A stretch of DNA of 64,000 nucleotides from Hahella sp. HNIBRBA332 (GCF_030719035.1 NZ_CP132203.1:3793501-3857500); one strand, 5' to 3'; positions 35,624-45,480 are shown, numbered from the stretch's first letter. A program made the numbers and translations. The notes: a model not told the origin generated them from the sequence alone.

Positions 35624-35700
35624 CAGGAGTCTCCTTACCGGGAATAGTTAGTCAGAGTTAAATGAATGGGCCGAATGCTTCGGCTCCAGTATAAGGGAAA

Positions 35701-36357
35701 TCAAAGACGGCGGTCGCCGCCGGGTGAGGTTGGAACGCCGAATATTGCTTGGTGATGAGCGTTCAAAATAATACCGGTCGCCGCCCTTAACGAGGATCCG
35801 AAAGCCACCACGCCATCCTGGTGTCCCAGCATGACAAAAACGCCGGGCGTCTTCAGCTTACCGTCACGCCACAATGACTTAATGGCGTCGACCAGATCCA
35901 TACTGCCATACTCCGCGCTTTCTGGCGTTGTCGTCAGACCAAGAGCCGCTGCGTTATGCCAGATTTCCGGCGAATGCACATGCGCCACCGCCTTGATCTC
36001 GGGGTCAAGCGCATACAACAACGCATGGGTCAGGGATTCTGAGGAAGGTTTTATTTCACCAAGTGACGTCAGGCGATTGGCGTCCACTTCAGCTTCCGTC
36101 ACGAGGGCATACTGGTTCGCCTCAAGCTGAGAGGCGCCTCCCGTTTGGCTGCCTGTGACGATAAACGCCCCTTCCGGGCTGGCGCGCATACTGATGTTGC
36201 CGTAGCCCAAGCCGTCATAACGAAAAGGATCCTGCCCGATCAGACCATGCTCAAACAGCACGCCCCGCCAGGCTTCAAGCTCGCTAAGATCCAAATGCTC
36301 AGGCAGCGTTTGCTGCGTGTGCCGCAGATCAAATTTAATGACACCCTCTTGCGCCAT
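35701..36357 (-). CDS. Class II aldolase/adducin family protein
   Basis: A protein of 218 residues from ATG 36357; the longer frame to 36408 would need TTG and lacks a ribosome site. The class II aldolase fold shows GYGNISMR (phosphate loop), FIVTGSQTGG, PSSESLTHALLY with the catalytic-type acidic residue, and the HVHSPEIWH zinc dyad. The third zinc histidine (usually further downstream) is unclear, so sugar aldolase activity is not assured. It lies just downstream of dcd on the same strand, with no sugar kinase or isomerase nearby to suggest a substrate. Confidence 0.85.
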   Translation of the reverse strand: MAQEGVIKFDLRHTQQTLPEHLDLSELEAWRGVLFEHGLIGQDPFRYDGLGYGNISMRASPEGAFIVTGSQTGGASQLEANQYALVTEAEVDANRLTSLGEIKPSSESLTHALLYALDPEIKAVAHVHSPEIWHNAAALGLTTTPESAEYGSMDLVDAIKSLWRDGKLKTPGVFVMLGHQDGVVAFGSSLRAATGIILNAHHQAIFGVPTSPGGDRRL

Positions 36358-36445
36358 GTTGCGAACCAATTCTTCAGAGATACACCAACACCGCAGGCGG
36401 CGAACCAACGTGTCGTCGGCGCGCCGCCTGCATCATAGAAAGGGA

Positions 36446-37012
36446 TCAGGCTTTCGGTAGCGTAACGCCAACCTGCCCTTGATACTTGCCGCCGCGGTCC
36501 TTGTAGCTGACGTCGCACACTTCGTCTGACTCAAAAAACAGCATCTGCGCCACACCTTCGTTGGCGTAGATCTTGGCGGGCAGATTGGTCGTGTTGGAGA
36601 ACTCCAATGTCACGTGCCCTTCCCACTCCGGCTCCAGCGGAGTGACGTTGACGATAATGCCGCAACGGGCGTAGGTTGATTTGCCCAGACAGACAGTCAG
36701 CACATTGCGGGGAATACGGAAGTATTCGACTGTGCGCGCCAGGGCGAAAGAATTGGGAGGAATAATGCACACGTCCCCGACGAAATCCACAAAACTCTTC
36801 GAATCAAAGGCCTTGGGATCAACGGTGACAGAATGGACATTGGTGAAAATTTTAAATTCGTTACTGCAGCGGACATCGTAGCCATAACTGGAAACGCCGT
36901 AGGAGATGATCTTGCCATTCTCCGACTCGCGCACCTGGTTCCCTTCGTACGGCTCGATCATGCCATGCTCCAGGGACATTCTACGAATCCACTTATCCGA
37001 CTTAATCGCCAT
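36446..37012 (-). CDS. dcd: dCTP deaminase
   Basis: A 188-residue homotrimeric enzyme converting dCTP to dUTP, feeding dTMP synthesis. Visible blocks: YGVSSYGYDVRCSNEF, the CIIPPNSFALARTVEYFRIP strand region, and STYARCGIIVNVTPLEPEWEGH, which holds the catalytic glutamate and substrate-binding residues. Length fits the family (188-193). It is transcribed between apbC and the aldolase gene, 116 bases after apbC. Confidence 0.97.
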   Translation of the reverse strand: MAIKSDKWIRRMSLEHGMIEPYEGNQVRESENGKIISYGVSSYGYDVRCSNEFKIFTNVHSVTVDPKAFDSKSFVDFVGDVCIIPPNSFALARTVEYFRIPRNVLTVCLGKSTYARCGIIVNVTPLEPEWEGHVTLEFSNTTNLPAKIYANEGVAQMLFFESDEVCDVSYKDRGGKYQGQVGVTLPKA

Positions 37013-37128
37013 AACTCTTACTCATTCTGCACTGGTTGATCGATAAGCGCGCAATCATACATGGATAGCCGGTTTTAGACAAAGGTCCCATACCGGAACA
37101 GCGCGCTATAGCAACTATTAACGGGACA

Positions 37129-38226
37129 TCAGTCCGATTTGATAATGATCTCAGGAAACATTTGCGCCTGATTTTTGGCCCGCTGCGACAATATCGCCCC
37201 CAGCTTGCGCGCTATATCCCGATAAATCAGGCCAACTTCGGAGTCCGGCTCCGCCGCCACGGTCGGCGAACCGGAATCCGTTTGCTCGCGGATAGTCATG
37301 TGCAAAGGCAACTGCCCCAGCAACTCCGTATCGTATTCTTCCGAGACGCGCTCGCCGCCGCCGGCGCCGAACAGGGGCTCGTGGTGACCGCAGTTGCTGC
37401 AGATATGAATGCTCATATTTTCTACGACGCCCAGCACCGGAATATCCACTTTACGGAACATTTCAATGCCCTTCTTGCAATCCAGCAGCGCGATGTCCTG
37501 AGGCGTGGTGACAATGACGGCGCCGGTCACTGGCACTTTTTGCGCCAGCGTGAGCTGAATGTCGCCAGTGCCAGGGGGCATGTCCACAATCAGATAATCC
37601 AGATCTTCCCACAGGCTTTGCGTGAGCAATTGTAGAAGCGCGCCGCTGACCATCGGTCCGCGCCACACCATCGGCGTTTTTTCCGTCACCAGAAACGCCA
37701 TGGACATCACCTGCATGCCGTGAGCGCGAATAGGGATAAAGAACTGGCCGTCCTGCACATCCGGACGGGCGCCGTCGGCCACGCCCAGCATCATGCCCTG
37801 ACTGGGACCGTAAATATCCGCATCCAGCACGCCCACCTTGGCGCCCTCTTTCTGCAGCGCCAACGCCAGATTTACGGCGGTGGTGGATTTCCCCACACCG
37901 CCTTTGCCGGAGGCGACCGCAATGATGTTTTTCACGCTCTTGATATTCTGCAGATTGCGCTGCGCCTGATGCGGCAGAACTTTCCAGCTGACGTTCACCT
38001 CTGCGCGCTCGACGCCATCCACATCTTCAATCGCCAAACCGACGATCTGCTTCAACCCGCCGGCGACGCCCGCGGCCGGATAGCCCAACTCCACCTCCAG
38101 CTTGACGGTGCTCCCTTGAATATCCAGCGACTTTATCGCCTCAATAGCGAAAAGATCTTCTTTCAGATAGGGGTCCTTATAGCCCTTGATGGCGGCTTCC
38201 ACTGCAGATCTGTCAATGCTGCTCAT
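37129..38226 (-). CDS. apbC: Iron-sulfur cluster carrier protein ApbC (Mrp)
   Basis: A 365-residue P-loop ATPase that binds and transfers Fe-S clusters. An N-terminal MIP18/DUF59 domain (about 1-85) precedes the ATPase, whose deviant Walker A is SGKGGVGKSTTAVN near 110 and whose cluster-binding CSNC is near 283. The start ATG has GGAG seven bases upstream. It is divergent from metG, an arrangement widespread in gamma-proteobacteria. It could serve clusters of RnfB, RnfC and Nth encoded just beyond metG (inference). Confidence 0.96.
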   Translation of the reverse strand: MSSIDRSAVEAAIKGYKDPYLKEDLFAIEAIKSLDIQGSTVKLEVELGYPAAGVAGGLKQIVGLAIEDVDGVERAEVNVSWKVLPHQAQRNLQNIKSVKNIIAVASGKGGVGKSTTAVNLALALQKEGAKVGVLDADIYGPSQGMMLGVADGARPDVQDGQFFIPIRAHGMQVMSMAFLVTEKTPMVWRGPMVSGALLQLLTQSLWEDLDYLIVDMPPGTGDIQLTLAQKVPVTGAVIVTTPQDIALLDCKKGIEMFRKVDIPVLGVVENMSIHICSNCGHHEPLFGAGGGERVSEEYDTELLGQLPLHMTIREQTDSGSPTVAAEPDSEVGLIYRDIARKLGAILSQRAKNQAQMFPEIIIKSD

Positions 38227-38276
38227 TCTGTTCTCCGGAAAAGGTGGGATATATAGAGGAAAGATGGGGCAATACT

Positions 38277-38291
38277 ATACTGAATCAGTAT
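38277..38291. promoter_or_regulatory. 15-bp perfect palindrome in the apbC-metG gap
   Basis: ATACTGA-A-TCAGTAT lies about 50 bases before apbC and 190 before metG. Candidate operator for a dimeric regulator of apbC; the regulator is not identified. Confidence 0.45.
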
Positions 38292-38481
38292 GGTTTTATT
38301 CAATTTAATCGCGCCCGGCAGGATGAAAATCAGGCTTCCAAACGGTATCATATGCGCCCTCGCGGGAATCCTGATGACAACATCCGTCCCGCGTTTTGTC
38401 ACCACCGCCGACGCATCGACGTCGACGGCCATTGTCCATGGCTTGGCGACAAGCCTTATATGAGTAATAACGGAAAGAATT

Positions 38482-40527
38482 ATGTCCGGAGAGCCTAGAA
38501 AAATTCTCGTCACAAGCGCTTTACCGTACGCGAACGGCCCAATTCACCTGGGGCACCTGTTGGAATACATCCAGACCGATATCTGGGTGCGCTTCCAAAA
38601 ACTTCGCGGACACCAATGCACCTATGTCTGCGCGGACGACGCGCACGGCACAGCGATAATGCTTAAAGCCGAGCAGATGGGTATCACTCCGGAGCAATTG
38701 ATCGATCAGGTCAACGCCGATCACCGTCGTGACTTTGCAGAGTTTCTGATCGAGTTCGACAATTATTATTCCACGCACTCGGAAGAAAACCGGGAGCTGT
38801 CTTCGTACATTTACAAGGCCTGTCTGGACGCGGGTAAGATCGCCACGCGCACTATCACCCAGGCTTACGACCCGGAAAAGAACTTGTTCCTGGCCGACCG
38901 TTTCATCAAAGGAACCTGCCCCAAATGTAAAGCGGAAGACCAGTACGGCGATAACTGTGAAGTATGCAGCAGCACTTACTCGCCCGCTGAATTGATCAAT
39001 CCCCGCTCCGCCATTTCCGGCGCGACGCCCATTGAAAAAGACTCCACGCACTTCTTCTTCAAACTGCCTGACTTCCAGGAATTCCTGCAACAGTGGACAC
39101 GCAGCGGCGCCCTGCAGCCGCAGATCGCCAACAAGCTGGCGGAGTGGCTAGACGCAGGCCTGCAGGAGTGGGACATCTCCCGCGACGCCCCCTACTTCGG
39201 CTTCGAAATTCCAGATCAGCCTGACAAGTTCTTCTATGTCTGGCTGGATGCGCCGATTGGCTACATGGCGAGCTTCAAGAATCTGTGCGCGCGGCGCGCG
39301 GATCTGGACTTCGACGAATATTGGAAGAAAGACTCCACCGCCGAGCTGTATCACTTCATCGGCAAGGACATCATCAACTTCCACGCGCTGTTCTGGCCGT
39401 CCATGCTGAGCTGCGCGGATTTCAGAACGCCCAGCGCTGTTTATGCGCATGGTTTTGTGACGGTGGACGGGGCAAAAATGTCCAAGTCCCGCGGCACCTT
39501 CATCATGGCGCGGACGTATCTGGAGCACCTGAATCCTGAGTACCTGCGTTATTACTTCGCCGCCAAATTGACCTCCAATGTGGACGATCTGGACTTAAAC
39601 CTGCAGGACTTCACGCTGAAAGTGAACGCCGACCTGGTTGGCAAACTAGTCAACATCGCCAGCCGCTGCGCCAAGTTCATTACCAAAGCGGGAGGCAAAC
39701 TGTCGTCTAAGATCAGCGAGCCGGAATTGGTGGAACAGTTCCTGTCCAAATCCGACTTTATCGCCCAGGCGTACGAAGATCGCGAATATAGTAAAGCGGT
39801 CAGAGAAATCATGGCGTTGGCCGATCTGGCCAACAAATACATCGATGAAAAAGCGCCCTGGAAACTGGCGAAGGAAGAAGGTAAAGAGCAGGAAGTGTTG
39901 GACGTCTGCTCTGTCGGCGTTAACCTGTTCCGCATCCTGATCACCTATCTGGCCCCAGTGCTGCCGGGCGTCGCTGCGGCTTCGGCGGAATTCCTGAACA
40001 CACCCATCGTCTGGAACAAACCGTTGCAGCCGCTGACCGACCATGCTGTCAATGAGTTCAAGCCAATGATCTCCCGGGTCGATCCAAAGGCCGTGGACGC
40101 CATGGTGGAAGCCTCTAAAGACAACATGGCGCAGGCGCCAAAAGACAACGGCAAAGCGAAAAAGGACAAGAAAGAGGCGAAATCCGAAGAGGAGATTGCG
40201 CCAACGATCAAGTTCGACGACTTCGCCAAAATCGACCTGCGCATTGCCAAAATCGTCTCCGCGGAGCACGTGGAAGGCGCGGACAAACTGTTACGCCTGC
40301 AACTGGATATCGGCACTGAGCAGCGTCAGGTGTTCGCCGGCATCAAATCCGCCTATGCGCCGGAAGACCTGGTGGGCCGCCTGACGGTTATGGTCGCCAA
40401 CCTGGAGCCGCGCAAGATGAAGCTCGGCATGTCCGAAGGCATGGTGCTGGCGGCGGGCCCCGGCGGTAAAGATATCTGGTTGTTGCAGCCGGACAGCGGC
40501 GCGCAGCCGGGCATGCAGGTTAAATAA
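38482..40527 (+). CDS. metG: Methionyl-tRNA synthetase
   Basis: A 681-residue class Ia synthetase. HIGH-type motif in GPIHLGHLLEY near 17-27, a zinc knuckle with CPKC and CEVC near 146-162, KMSKS in GAKMSKSRG near 332, and a C-terminal EMAP/Arc1p-like tRNA-binding domain from about 580. A Lys/Ala-rich linker of about 40 residues (KDNGKAKKDKKEAK) joins them. It is the long dimeric form typical of E. coli and Pseudomonas. A strong terminator follows. Confidence 0.98.
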   Translation: MSGEPRKILVTSALPYANGPIHLGHLLEYIQTDIWVRFQKLRGHQCTYVCADDAHGTAIMLKAEQMGITPEQLIDQVNADHRRDFAEFLIEFDNYYSTHSEENRELSSYIYKACLDAGKIATRTITQAYDPEKNLFLADRFIKGTCPKCKAEDQYGDNCEVCSSTYSPAELINPRSAISGATPIEKDSTHFFFKLPDFQEFLQQWTRSGALQPQIANKLAEWLDAGLQEWDISRDAPYFGFEIPDQPDKFFYVWLDAPIGYMASFKNLCARRADLDFDEYWKKDSTAELYHFIGKDIINFHALFWPSMLSCADFRTPSAVYAHGFVTVDGAKMSKSRGTFIMARTYLEHLNPEYLRYYFAAKLTSNVDDLDLNLQDFTLKVNADLVGKLVNIASRCAKFITKAGGKLSSKISEPELVEQFLSKSDFIAQAYEDREYSKAVREIMALADLANKYIDEKAPWKLAKEEGKEQEVLDVCSVGVNLFRILITYLAPVLPGVAAASAEFLNTPIVWNKPLQPLTDHAVNEFKPMISRVDPKAVDAMVEASKDNMAQAPKDNGKAKKDKKEAKSEEEIAPTIKFDDFAKIDLRIAKIVSAEHVEGADKLLRLQLDIGTEQRQVFAGIKSAYAPEDLVGRLTVMVANLEPRKMKLGMSEGMVLAAGPGGKDIWLLQPDSGAQPGMQVK

Positions 40528-40535
40528 CCGACACA

Positions 40536-40558
40536 ACGGCGCTTTCAGGCGCCGTTTT
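40536..40558 (+). terminator. metG rho-independent terminator
   Basis: ACGGCGC / GCGCCGT stem of 7 bp with a 6-nt loop, followed by TTTTGC, nine bases after the metG stop. Confidence 0.85.
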
Positions 40559-40611
40559 GCTGCGCCAGCTCAATTTTGCGCTAAATCCGCGCAAGGGCGA
40601 CAGGCGCAGCC

Positions 40612-40640
40612 TTGAACGCACTGCGACACAACCAGATAAT
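40612..40640 (+). promoter_or_regulatory. Candidate rnf operon promoter
   Basis: TTGAAC and GATAAT separated by 17 bases lie 119 bases before rnfA, after the metG terminator. This is a good sigma70 match and predicts a leader of about 110 nt. Confidence 0.5.
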
Positions 40641-40758
40641 AATCGCCGGAACCAGGGAATTCCGGAAGCTGGCGACCTGTTGCGCGGCGAGCTTCCATAA
40701 GCGACGCTTTGGCTAGCATTAGGATACAGCCGGTGAAGATCCTGAATAAGAGGCGCTG

Positions 40759-41340
40759 ATGACTGAATACCTGTTGATACTGGTGAGCACCATACTGGTC
40801 AACAACTTCGTACTGGTCCAATTCCTGGGCCTGTGCCCTTTCATGGGCGTTTCCAACAAGCTGGAAACCGCCATGGGCATGTCCCTGGCCACTACCTTTG
40901 TGCTGACGCTCTCATCATTATGCAGCTATCTGGCGTACGAATATCTTTTGGCGCCCCTCGGCATGGAGTTCTTAAAAACCATTACGTTTATTCTGGTGAT
41001 CGCAGTCGTCGTCCAGTTCACGGAAATGGTGATTAAAAAAACCAGCCCCCTGCTTTATCGCGTCCTGGGTATTTTTCTGCCGCTGATCACCACTAACTGC
41101 GCCGTGCTTGGCGTAGCGCTGTTAAACATCAAAAAGCAAAATGATTTCATGGAGTCGATCCTGTACGGGTTCGGCGCCGCTGTCGGTTTCTCCCTGGTGC
41201 TGACGTTGTTTTCCGCTATGCGCGAACGCATCGCCGCCGCGGATGTGCCGGAACCGTTCAAGGGCGGCGCCATCGGGATGATCACCGCCGGCCTGATGTC
41301 ACTGGCGTTCCTGGGCTTCACCGGCCTGGTTAATATCTAG
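40759..41340 (+). CDS. rnfA: Rnf electron transport complex subunit A
   Basis: A 193-residue six-helix inner-membrane protein, the first subunit of the Rnf/Rsx complex. The complex couples NADH and ferredoxin or flavodoxin redox reactions to ion movement; in E. coli it keeps SoxR reduced. The family block NNFVLVQFLGLCPFMGVSNK at the start carries the Cys that helps coordinate the intramembrane Fe-S site with RnfE; TTNCAVLG holds another. AGAGG lies just before ATG. First gene of rnfABCDGE. Confidence 0.97.
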   Translation: MTEYLLILVSTILVNNFVLVQFLGLCPFMGVSNKLETAMGMSLATTFVLTLSSLCSYLAYEYLLAPLGMEFLKTITFILVIAVVVQFTEMVIKKTSPLLYRVLGIFLPLITTNCAVLGVALLNIKKQNDFMESILYGFGAAVGFSLVLTLFSAMRERIAAADVPEPFKGGAIGMITAGLMSLAFLGFTGLVNI

Positions 41341-41353
41341 GGGCCTTCCGCAG

Positions 41354-41947
41354 ATGAGTATTGTCGTCTTAGCCGTATTGGCGCTCTCCGCGCTGGCGCT
41401 TACCTTCGGAGCCGTACTTGGCTTCGCCTCCGTCAAATTCAAAGTGGAAGGCAACCCCATCGTCGACCAGATCGACGGCCTGTTGCCGCAAACCCAATGC
41501 GGACAGTGCGGTTACCCCGGCTGCCGCCCTTATGCGGAAGCTATCGCCAACGGCGACGCCATCAATAAGTGCCCTCCCGGCGGGGAAGCCACCATTACGG
41601 CCCTGGCGGATTTGCTGGATGTTGAGGCCATGCCTCTGGATTCCGAACATGGCGAAAGCAAGGGCAAACAGGTGGCCTATATTCGCGAAGATGAGTGCAT
41701 CGGCTGCACCAAGTGCATCCAGGCCTGCCCGGTGGACGCCATCCTCGGCGCCGCCAAACAGATGCACACAGTGATCGTCAGCGAATGCACGGGGTGCGAC
41801 CTGTGCGTCGATCCCTGTCCCGTGGACTGCATAGATATGATTCCCGCCCCCAGCGGCATCCGCGATTGGGCCTGGGATATGCCCAAGCCGCCGACAAATG
41901 GCGGCGCGATCATCGCGACAGATCAGAATAACGGTATGGCGGCGTGA
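41354..41947 (+). CDS. rnfB: Rnf electron transport complex subunit B
   Basis: A 197-residue ferredoxin-like subunit. One N-terminal membrane helix is followed by the four-cysteine motif CGQCGYPGC...C (about 49-75) and two [4Fe-4S] ferredoxin motifs, CIGCTKCIQACP (about 116-127) and CTGCDLCVDPCP (about 146-157). It accepts or donates electrons at the cytosolic face. Fourteen bases separate it from rnfA. Confidence 0.97.
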   Translation: MSIVVLAVLALSALALTFGAVLGFASVKFKVEGNPIVDQIDGLLPQTQCGQCGYPGCRPYAEAIANGDAINKCPPGGEATITALADLLDVEAMPLDSEHGESKGKQVAYIREDECIGCTKCIQACPVDAILGAAKQMHTVIVSECTGCDLCVDPCPVDCIDMIPAPSGIRDWAWDMPKPPTNGGAIIATDQNNGMAA

Positions 41948-41964
41948 GGAAGTAAGGCCTGAGC

Positions 41965-44427
41965 ATGAGACAAATCTGGGATTTCCACGGCGGCGTACAC
42001 CCTCCGGAAAATAAAAGCCAATCCACCAGCCGACCGATCCGCAAGGCGACGCTGCCGAAAACGTTGATACTTCCGTTGAGCCAGCATATTGGCCAGCCCG
42101 CCAAAGCCCTGGTGGAGCCGGGTCAAAAAGTATTGAAAGGCGAAGTCATCGCCGCTGCGGAGGGGCCGGTCAGCGTAGCGGTTCATGCATCGTCTTCCGG
42201 CACGGTGACGGCCATAGAAAGACGCCCTGTGCCGCACCCTTCCGGTCTCAACGATATCTGCATCGTGATCGAGACGGATGGGAAAGACGCCTGGACGGAC
42301 CTGACGCCATGCGAAGACTACCGCTCACTTAGCCCAGAACAACTGCTGGAGCGCGTCCATCAGGGCGGTATCGCCGGCATGGGCGGCGCAGGCTTTCCCA
42401 CTGCGATCAAACTGCACCCGCCTCGCAACGACAAGGTCAATGCGCTGATATTGAATGCGGCGGAATGCGAGCCTTACATCACCGCCGATGACATGCTGAT
42501 GCGTGAGCGCGCCGACGAAGTCATTCACGGCATGGAAATCATGGCTCAGCTTCTGGAGCCTGAAGAATGTCTGATCGGCATCGAGGACAATAAGCCGGCA
42601 GCCATCGCCGCACTGAAGCAGGCCGCCGCCGGCACTCATATCGAAGTGGTTGTGATTCCCACCAAATACCCATCCGGCGGTGAGAAACAACTCATCAAAA
42701 TTCTCACCGGGCTGGAAGTGCCGCATGGCAAGATCCCCGCGGATATTGGCGTGATGTGCCAAAATGTAGGCACCGCCGCCGCAGTTTACCGCGCCGTCCG
42801 CTTCGGTGAGCCGCTAATTTCTCGCATCACCACAGTGACAGGCGACGGCGTTGCTACGCCCGGTAATTTTGAAGTTTTATTAGGCTCGCCCATGTCTGAC
42901 CTGTTGCAGCAGGCGGGATTCGACGCGAGCAAAACGGATCGTCTGATCATGGGCGGCCCCATGATGGGCTTCACCTTAACAGATCCAGAGTTGCCGCTGG
43001 TGAAGACCAGCAATTGCATTATGGCGGTATCGGCCAGGGAATTTCCCAGACCCGATCCCGCTCAGGCCTGTATTCGTTGCGGCCTTTGCGCCGAGGCCTG
43101 TCCGGCGGAACTGCTGCCGCAGCAGCTCTATTGGTTTTCCAAAGCCCAGGAATTTGATAAGGCGGAGAACTATAACCTGTTCGACTGCATTGAGTGCGGC
43201 GCCTGTTCTTATGTCTGCCCCAGCAGCATCCCACTGGTGCAATATTACCGTTACGCCAAGAATCAAATCCGGGTAGCGGCGCAGGAGCAACAGAAATCCG
43301 ACAAGGCGCGTGAGCGTTTCGAATTCCGACAAGCCCGTCTTGAACGCGAGAAAGAAGAGAAAGAAGCCAAACGCAAGGCCCGTGCGGAAGCCGCCGCTAA
43401 AGCGCAGGCGGAAAAGGCGGCCCAGCAACAGGATGCGCCGGCGGAAGTAGACCCGAAGAAAGCGGCGATAGAAGCCGCCATCATGCGCGCCCAAGCCAAG
43501 CGCGCACCGGCTCCCACCCTTCCCCAGGTCAATATCGCCGAACTGCAAACCAATGTAGACAAGGCCAGGGAGAAACTGGAAAAAGTACGCGAGACGCTGG
43601 CGGAATCCGATGGAGCCAATACCGCCATGCAGGAAAAGCTGCGCAATGCGATCGCCAAAAACGAAGAACGTTTGGCGGCGGCGGAAAAAGCCCTTCACGT
43701 CGCTCAGAACTCAGCGACAGCAACATCTGTCGCCTCAAACACCGGGCCTGCGACCCAGACAGACCCTGAGCAACAGGTGCGCGCTATCGCCCGCACCCGG
43801 GACAAGATAAAGACTCTGACCCAAGCGATAGAGGCCTGTCGCGAAACCGACCCACAGCGGGCGGCGCAACTGACCGAAACCGTGGAGAAAACCAGGGCGA
43901 AGCTGGCGGAGTTGGAAGCGGAGTCAGTCCCGACAGATAAAGCGACCGATAAGCCGCCGGAGCCCAACCTGGAAGAACTGAGTTCTCAGGTTGATAAAGC
44001 CCGTGACAAGCTGAGCATGATGCAAGGCATGTTGGAGGACGCCAAAGCAGAGCAGCCGTCCGACGAAGCCAAAATCGCCAAGTTGCAACGCGCCGTGGAA
44101 AAGAATCAGGACCGTTTGGCCGCAGCGCAAGAAACGCTGCGGGAAGCCCAGACACAAGCCGCCAGTTCTGGCGTCAAAGTGGCGTCTCCTGAGGAAATTG
44201 AGGCTCTGACCTCCGCGCTGGAGAAAGCGCAGGATAAACTTGTCATGATGCAGAACATGCTCAACGAAGCCCAACAGGAATCCCCCGTAGACGAGGCGAA
44301 AGTGGCGAAACTCACCAGAGCGGTGGAAAAAAACCAGGATCGGGTCGCCGCCGCCCGCGCCACACTTAACGAAGCTCGCGGCGACGCAGCGGAAAATCAG
44401 ACCAGCACTGACGGAGCGGGCGCTTAA
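41965..44427 (+). CDS. rnfC: Rnf electron transport complex subunit C with long repeat tail
   Basis: An 820-residue peripheral subunit. Residues 1-450 are the standard RnfC core, with an NADH/FMN-binding Rossmann part (GGIAGMGGAGFPTAIKL) and two ferredoxin motifs, CIRCGLCAEACP near 369 and CIECGACSYVCP near 407. The remaining 370 residues are charged coiled coil containing at least three related repeats of about 65 residues (about 523-582, 668-735, 744-811), each with a KAxDKLxxMQxML-like first half and an AVEKNQDRxAAA-like second half. E. coli RsxC also has a repeat tail. The ATG at 41965 is 17 bases after rnfB. Confidence 0.96.
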   Translation: MRQIWDFHGGVHPPENKSQSTSRPIRKATLPKTLILPLSQHIGQPAKALVEPGQKVLKGEVIAAAEGPVSVAVHASSSGTVTAIERRPVPHPSGLNDICIVIETDGKDAWTDLTPCEDYRSLSPEQLLERVHQGGIAGMGGAGFPTAIKLHPPRNDKVNALILNAAECEPYITADDMLMRERADEVIHGMEIMAQLLEPEECLIGIEDNKPAAIAALKQAAAGTHIEVVVIPTKYPSGGEKQLIKILTGLEVPHGKIPADIGVMCQNVGTAAAVYRAVRFGEPLISRITTVTGDGVATPGNFEVLLGSPMSDLLQQAGFDASKTDRLIMGGPMMGFTLTDPELPLVKTSNCIMAVSAREFPRPDPAQACIRCGLCAEACPAELLPQQLYWFSKAQEFDKAENYNLFDCIECGACSYVCPSSIPLVQYYRYAKNQIRVAAQEQQKSDKARERFEFRQARLEREKEEKEAKRKARAEAAAKAQAEKAAQQQDAPAEVDPKKAAIEAAIMRAQAKRAPAPTLPQVNIAELQTNVDKAREKLEKVRETLAESDGANTAMQEKLRNAIAKNEERLAAAEKALHVAQNSATATSVASNTGPATQTDPEQQVRAIARTRDKIKTLTQAIEACRETDPQRAAQLTETVEKTRAKLAELEAESVPTDKATDKPPEPNLEELSSQVDKARDKLSMMQGMLEDAKAEQPSDEAKIAKLQRAVEKNQDRLAAAQETLREAQTQAASSGVKVASPEEIEALTSALEKAQDKLVMMQNMLNEAQQESPVDEAKVAKLTRAVEKNQDRVAAARATLNEARGDAAENQTSTDGAGA

Positions 44428-44430
44428 CCC

Positions 44431-45471
44431 ATGGCATTTCTTCGCATCACCTCCCCTCACTTGAAAGGCCCTGCGCGCACGACCGCTATCATGCAGTGGG
44501 TGATCCTGGCCACCGCGCCCGGATTACTGACCATGACCTGGTTCTTTGGCTGGGGAACCCTGATCAACGTCATTCTGGCGTCATTAACCGCAGTGGCGGC
44601 GGAAGCCTTTGTGCTCACGCTGCGCAAACGCCCCCTGGCCTTTTATCTGCGGGACTACAGCGCCGTTCTCACCGGGGTTTTGCTGGGACTGGCGCTGCCG
44701 CCTTACGCGCCCTGGTGGGTCACATTCGTCGGGACGGCGTTCGCCATCATATTCGCCAAGCAGATTTACGGCGGCTTGGGCAATAATCCATTCAACCCCG
44801 CCATGGTGGGTTACGCGCTGCTGCTGGTGTCATTCCCTGTGGCGATGACCACTAACTGGGCGACGCCGCGTCCCCTGGCGGAAATTCCGGGATTCATGGA
44901 CGCTTTCGCTCACATCTTCTGGGGAGCGGAAATCGGCGTGGACGGCTACACCATGGCCACGCCTTTGGACACCTATAAGCACGAAATTGTCGCCGGCACT
45001 TCAGAAGCAGTCTTCGCCATGCCCGTCTTCGGCGCGCGCACTGCGCTGGGCTGGGAGTGGGTTAACCTGGCCTTCCTCGCCGGGGGACTACTGCTTATCT
45101 GGCGCAAGATTATAACCTGGCATATTCCAGTCAGCATGCTCGCCGCTCTGGCGCTGTGCTCTCTGTTACTAGGCTGGGATGAAGACAAATATGCGCCGCT
45201 GCAACTGCATCTACTCGCCGGAGCCACCATGCTGGGCGCTTTTTTCATCGCTACAGACCCGGTTTCCGCCGCCACCAGCAAACTCGGCAAGCTTTATTAC
45301 GGCGCTGGCGTCGGCATTCTGGTTTACCTGATTCGCACCTGGGGCAACTACCCGGACGCCGTGGCCTTCGCCGTACTGTTGATGAACTTCGCCGCGCCGT
45401 TCCTCGACTATTACACCCAGCCCCGCACTTACGGACACCGCAAAGCCCGTCGCGGCGTGAAACAGGATTAG
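44431..45471 (+). CDS. rnfD: Rnf electron transport complex subunit D
   Basis: A 346-residue membrane flavoprotein related to NqrB, with about nine hydrophobic helices. The DGYTMATPLDTYK segment aligns with the site of covalent FMN attachment to Thr in E. coli RsxD (DGISQATPL). Other family blocks: KQIYGGLGNNPFNPAMVGYAL and GATMLGAFFIATDPV. It begins three bases after the rnfC stop. Confidence 0.96.
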   Translation: MAFLRITSPHLKGPARTTAIMQWVILATAPGLLTMTWFFGWGTLINVILASLTAVAAEAFVLTLRKRPLAFYLRDYSAVLTGVLLGLALPPYAPWWVTFVGTAFAIIFAKQIYGGLGNNPFNPAMVGYALLLVSFPVAMTTNWATPRPLAEIPGFMDAFAHIFWGAEIGVDGYTMATPLDTYKHEIVAGTSEAVFAMPVFGARTALGWEWVNLAFLAGGLLLIWRKIITWHIPVSMLAALALCSLLLGWDEDKYAPLQLHLLAGATMLGAFFIATDPVSAATSKLGKLYYGAGVGILVYLIRTWGNYPDAVAFAVLLMNFAAPFLDYYTQPRTYGHRKARRGVKQD

Positions 45472-45480
45472 GAGACGCCA

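Noticed and set aside
42976..43698. 240-codon minus-strand frame inside rnfC
   Set aside because: Shadow of the repetitive RnfC tail, not protein-like.
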